DNA of 10,282 bases from Ochromonadaceae sp. CCMP2298 (taxonomy: Eukaryota; Sar; Synurophyceae; Ochromonadales; Ochromonadaceae): positions 1-10,282 of the forward strand of contig MU634771.1 in NCBI GenBank assembly GCA_026770595.1, given 5' to 3'. The notes beneath the pieces are model-generated. The model made no database searches. It was not told where the DNA came from and saw only the letters and a list, made by a program, of their open reading frames with translations. The translations under genes were made by a program, and so were the position numbers. This document shows, in pieces, positions 7,665 to 10,282 of the stretch; position 1 is the stretch's first letter, and every line of letters starts with the position of its first letter.

Positions 7665-7826
7665 GAGGGCCGTTGTGTCTCTCTCGCGCTCGCTCTCTGA
7701 TAATCATAGTGGCCACGGCGCCAAGGGTAAAACACACTGAATGGGCGCGCTTGTTTTGAGGGGAAGTGGTGGGAGGAAAACATGAAATGGGAAATCTTCG
7801 CTCGCGCCCTCACTTGAGCACAGGTG

Positions 7827-8234
7827 TCACACGAAAACCGCTTTACATGCGGCCAGCGTGACCAATCCGTCGACCTCGGTGGGCTGCACATCCTTCATGA
7901 ACGCGTACAGTATCTTCAGTGATTTGACGTGTTTCTCCTTCGATGCGCCTTTCAACAGACAAGCTCCTCGTTTCACAATTTTGTGCAACTGCTTCTTGCT
8001 CCGCGGCAGCCCGTGGATCTTTGCGACCAGATGCGCGGAGGGCGAATCTGCCACGTGGAACCACATGTCCTCCGAGCGGGCGGCCAGAATCAGCTGCTGG
8101 TTTTCTTTCGCACAAGTTCCGAGCACAAACTCAATGTCCAACGCATCGACGGATGCCCTGTGAACAATCATGACAGTCCTCTCTCCGCGCTTCCTTAAGT
8201 GGACACAGTGACCCAAGACTGCCTGCACAACCAT
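7827..8234 (-). CDS. Stand-alone NFACT-R (DUF814) domain protein, 135 aa
   Basis: The protein carries the signature of the NFACT-R domain (NEMF/Rqc2/FbpA and CCDC25 families). It has VLGTCAKENQQLILAA, then DMWFHVADSPSAHLVAK, matching the family pattern of Gly, Asn, D.WFHV and P.SH. It ends with DGLVTLAACKAVFV, matching the usual G.VT.....V closing strand. Family members bind RNA or ribosome-associated tRNA, or have related nucleic-acid roles. This one lacks the NFACT-N, helix-hairpin-helix and coiled-coil parts of Rqc2, so it is domain-sized. The stop is TGA. The start at 8234 is 26 bp from the divergent ATG at 8261. An internal Met at 8171 (MIVHRASVDALD) would still keep the whole domain and is a reasonable alternative start. 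Confidence 0.8.
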   Translation of the reverse strand: MVVQAVLGHCVHLRKRGERTVMIVHRASVDALDIEFVLGTCAKENQQLILAARSEDMWFHVADSPSAHLVAKIHGLPRSKKQLHKIVKRGACLLKGASKEKHVKSLKILYAFMKDVQPTEVDGLVTLAACKAVFV

Positions 8235-8260
8235 AGGTGACGTGACTTACTTAGACCACC

Positions 8261-8531
8261 ATGCCAGCAGGGATGAGGTTTGGGTGGATCTTCCACGCGA
8301 CGTCATACAACGCAAAGTGGCTTTTGTAGGATTCGAGCTCGTGCTGTGCGAGCCGGAGAGTACCCAGAGCCTGGCTTCCAGCAACGCTTCTTCGCTCGCG
8401 ACGGCTACCTGCGCCACATCGAGACCTTCGAGCGAGAGGTGCGACCACACTCCGAGTGGTTCGGAGGCGTAGATTGCCACCACGTCTTCTTCGAGGGGAT
8501 TTATCACCGAGGGGAAATGGAAATGGAATGA
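8261..8531 (+). pseudogene. Unrecognised small gene with two frameshifts
   Basis: ATG at 8261 in a favourable context (ACCACCATGC) encodes MPAGMRFGWIFHATSYNAKW and stops at TAG 8327. Coding character then moves to a second frame (GFELVLCEPE, about 8330-8358) and to a third (YPEPGFQQRFFARDGYLRHI, then REVRPHSEWFGGVDCHHVFF), ending at TGA 8529. Two single-base losses near 8328 and 8359 would explain it, giving an original protein of about 90 residues. GC at third positions is high in each piece on the plus strand, more than in the antisense frames. The product is not recognised. Confidence 0.42.
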
Positions 8532-8644
8532 AAAACTGAAAAAATCCGGGTCTGGAACCCGCGTCCCGCCGATCGGTGTCGTCACAAACAAACAAACAAA
8601 CAAACAACGCGAGCGAGTGGGCGTCGTCGTCACACACAAACAAC
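8532..8644. other. Spacer with a T-arm-like hairpin and a CAAA microsatellite
   Basis: CGGGTCTGGAACCCG at 8547-8561 reads on the minus strand as a tRNA T-arm (CGGGTTCCAGACCCG). Two bases further on, the minus strand has a run of six T, like a Pol III terminator, but there is no room for an acceptor stem. Five CAAA units follow at 8585-8604. The 3' end is the leader of the gene starting at 8645. Confidence 0.45.
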
Positions 8645-9187
8645 ATGTCCTCCTTCACTGCGCCCCTCCGCGACACCGCCGTCGATGTCGCCACGTTTGT
8701 CTCGTGGATCGCTCACGTGGGGCAGGCCACGCAAGAGGAACATGACTGGCACTACTTGAGCATCTGCGCGACCAGGCTGATGAGAGTCTAGGCAGCCGTC
8801 GTGGAAGCCGTGCGCACCTCGCTTCTGCCCATGATGACCAGTATCCTCATGGACCACCTCGGAGATTCTCACCACCACCGCCCCCTCACTGCCGCTGACA
8901 TCGGACACATCGAGGGCCTTCTGGAAGCCTTAGCCGTAATCGTCAAATGCCGCCAAGACCTGGTCCACGTGCTGCACCAGACGAGCGCGCAAGTGGTGCC
9001 TGTGCTGGAGAGACTCTGCCGTCGGCTCCACTCGTGCCCCCCCTGCATCTGTCCCACGGATGTGCGAGAGCAGCTGTCTGCAAGCGCAAGGGACGTTTCG
9101 GTGCTCGTCTTGAAGAACCGCCGCGGCGAGGGTGACCTTGTCAATTTTCACCATCGGGTCTGCCCGGTCGTCGATTTGACGTTGTAG
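8645..9187 (+). pseudogene. Unrecognised ~180-aa helical protein, interrupted by one TAG
   Basis: ATG at 8645 in the context AACAACATGT starts MSSFTAPLRDTAVDVATFVS. After 48 codons (ICATRLMRV) there is a TAG at 8789-8791. The same frame then continues without another stop to TAG 9185-9187. The downstream part (AAVVEAVRTSLLPMMTSILM, later GHIEGLLEALAVIVKCRQDL) has the same G/C-rich third positions and helical character, so both parts belong to one gene. CAG to TAG by one transition is the simplest cause. It could equally be readthrough. The C-terminal third contains a short Cys cluster (SCPPCICP). No family is recognised. Confidence 0.5.
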
Positions 9188-9264
9188 TGTGTTGCGTGTG
9201 TAAGCGGAAGCAGAACCAGCTTGCTCTATTCTTACTTCTAGACACCACAATCACCTACTACACA

Positions 9265-9348
9265 GGCAACCTGGTCGGCTCGGCTCTGGTTTGCTCCGGC
9301 GCCAGAGGTCGTGAGTTCGAGCCCCGGCGGCGGTGGCGATCCTTTTTT
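9265..9348 (+). other. tRNA-derived relic ending in a T6 tract
   Basis: The region resembles a tRNA. It has an A-box-like TGGTCGGCTCGG near 9272, an anticodon-type stem CTCTGG/CCAGAG (9284-9289 with 9302-9307) with a 12-nt loop, and a T-arm-like GTGAGTTCGAGCCCC at 9311-9325. Six T (9343-9348) follow, like a Pol III terminator. The T stem has mismatches and no matching acceptor stem is visible, so it is probably a tRNA-derived SINE head or pseudo-tRNA. The antisense reading gives the ARTHDL peptide commonly produced by translating such repeats. Confidence 0.5.
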
Positions 9349-9994
9349 GTTCACAGTCAGCGAGCGATTTGCTGACATCCCACTCGACGCAGGTGTCGGT
9401 CAAAGGGCATCGCAGTCCTGGAAGGCGCTGCCGTGACCAGAGCTCGCACGTGTCAAGAGCTCGCACCAGCAGGCAAGATATCGAAGAAACGAATCGGTAA
9501 ATATATCCAAGAACAGAAGACCTCAGCTTCTCAGCCTCCAGAATGGTTCTGGCAGATTCTATTAGGGGGGTGCTCCAGAGAAAGACAACAACCCAACCCA
9601 CGAACACGACCAGTCTAAAGAAAATGGAAATGTGTGTTGGGAAGACTGAAGAAAAAGATTTGTTCGTTATTTTGGCGCCATTGGTTATAGAACGGAAGAC
9701 AAACCGCGCAAGCTTTCGAGCCAAAAAATGATAACCCTTTCTCCTTGGTTTCTCCACTTTTACCCTTAAAAATGGGTACTTTTTGCTGCAAAATACCGAC
9801 AGGGGCAAAACGTGGCAGTACGTAGGCAAAAGTTGTACATTGGCGGACCGACGATTTCGGATGCTCTCCTTCTGAGCACTCACAAGTAGCAGTCGGTCAA
9901 CAGTCCCAGATAATCTTATCTAAATCGAATTCTGTCTTCACCACTGCACCCGCAGCGACCATATTAGCGGCGCCCTATCTTGATTCTGCGGAGA
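9349..9994. other. Intergenic stretch, no supported gene
   Basis: No reading frame here has convincing coding character. The sequence drifts from mixed to AT-rich (9600-9830). An 11-bp direct repeat, AGAGCTCGCAC, lies near 9440 and 9460. The part after the T6 tract could be the body of the tRNA-derived element, but no end or target duplication was found. The 3' end probably includes the promoter and leader of the gene at 9995. Confidence 0.5.
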
Positions 9995-10251
9995 ATGGCC
10001 CACAAGCCGAGAAACGTTCGCGGCTGCACCCTCCTCACTTTTTCGTCGCGGAGCCCTCCACCGCCCTCCACGGCCAACAAGTAAGCCCTTGAGTGGTGTT
10101 GAGACCTTTTTGCGTTGACTTTATGCATAATACATCGCAATCAACTCTGACCTCCACATTCTCGGCACGTGGTATATGGTGTGCAGACTCTACAATTCAT
10201 GCTGCTGCCTGCACAGCCGGTGCCCGACCCGGAGGTTCATCCAAAATAGAG
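9995..10251 (+). CDS. First exons of a probable spliced gene, partial at right edge
   Basis: ATG at 9995 begins MAHKPRNVRGCTLLTFSSRS, with a Pro-rich stretch, to a donor GTAAGC at 10081. A 106-nt intron (10081-10186, ending GTGTGCAG) contains a CTGAC word usable as a branch site. Exon 2 (10187-10251) keeps the frame: KLYNSCCCLHSRC, then PTRRFIQNR. A second strong donor, G|GTAAGA, follows at 10252. The Arg/Ser/Thr-rich N-terminus could be an organelle-targeting sequence. The product is not recognised, and the acceptor at 10216 is an alternative. Confidence 0.42.
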
Positions 10252-10282
10252 GTAAGAAATAGCAACCAGCGCTCTCGTTATC

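Noticed and set aside
8235-8262. GTAAGT...GTGCAG on the minus strand as a 28-nt intron upstream of the NFACT-R exon
   Set aside because: Joining at those sites puts a TAA directly before the exon in the NFACT-R frame, so it does not extend the protein.
8247-8694. Minus-strand frames ending ALYDVAWKIHPNLIPAGMVV
   Set aside because: They look partly protein-like, but they need a frame change too and are antisense to plus-strand pieces with better codon bias and a good start context. The choice is not certain.
9251-9883. 210-codon minus-strand frame
   Set aside because: It includes the ARTHDL-type translation of the tRNA-like relic and otherwise low-quality, AT-rich sequence, with no domain seen.

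Overview
The window looks like nuclear DNA from a microbial eukaryote, possibly an alga with a plastid behind extra membranes. The evidence is a nuclease gene that can be joined across three GT-AG introns, intronic minisatellites, a hAT-type MITE with a perfect target-site duplication, and tRNA-like relics. The nuclease also starts with what looks like a signal peptide followed by a transit-like stretch. The species cannot be named from the sequence.

Layout. (1) Positions 1-2886, minus strand: a four-exon gene for a DNA-polymerase-I-type 5'-3' exonuclease, running off the left edge in a Ser/Gly/Asp repeat. Its introns are filled with simple repeats. (2) 2971-3307: a 337-bp non-autonomous hAT element, inserted just upstream of that gene's start. 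(3) 3601-4763: two damaged plus-strand reading frames, one unrecognised and one with ankyrin-repeat sequence. (4) 4762-5082: a GC-rich spacer holding two tandem 73-bp units. (5) 5083-9187: a compact group of intronless, GC3-rich genes. These are a 343-aa unknown (minus), a divergent 354-aa or longer unknown (plus) with a hairpin at a frame break, a stand-alone NFACT-R domain protein (minus), a twice-frameshifted small gene (plus), and a helical protein broken by one TAG (plus). (6) 9262-9348: a tRNA-like relic ending in a T run. (7) 9995 to the right edge: the first exons of a probable spliced gene.

Only the exonuclease, the NFACT-R protein, the ankyrin segment and the MITE can be assigned to families with confidence. 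The intronless cluster has no shared function that can be read from the sequence. Its density, lack of introns and repeated small lesions suggest genes acquired from elsewhere, perhaps an endogenised virus, that are partly decaying. That is inference. An alternative is that the lesions are assembly errors or recoding signals.
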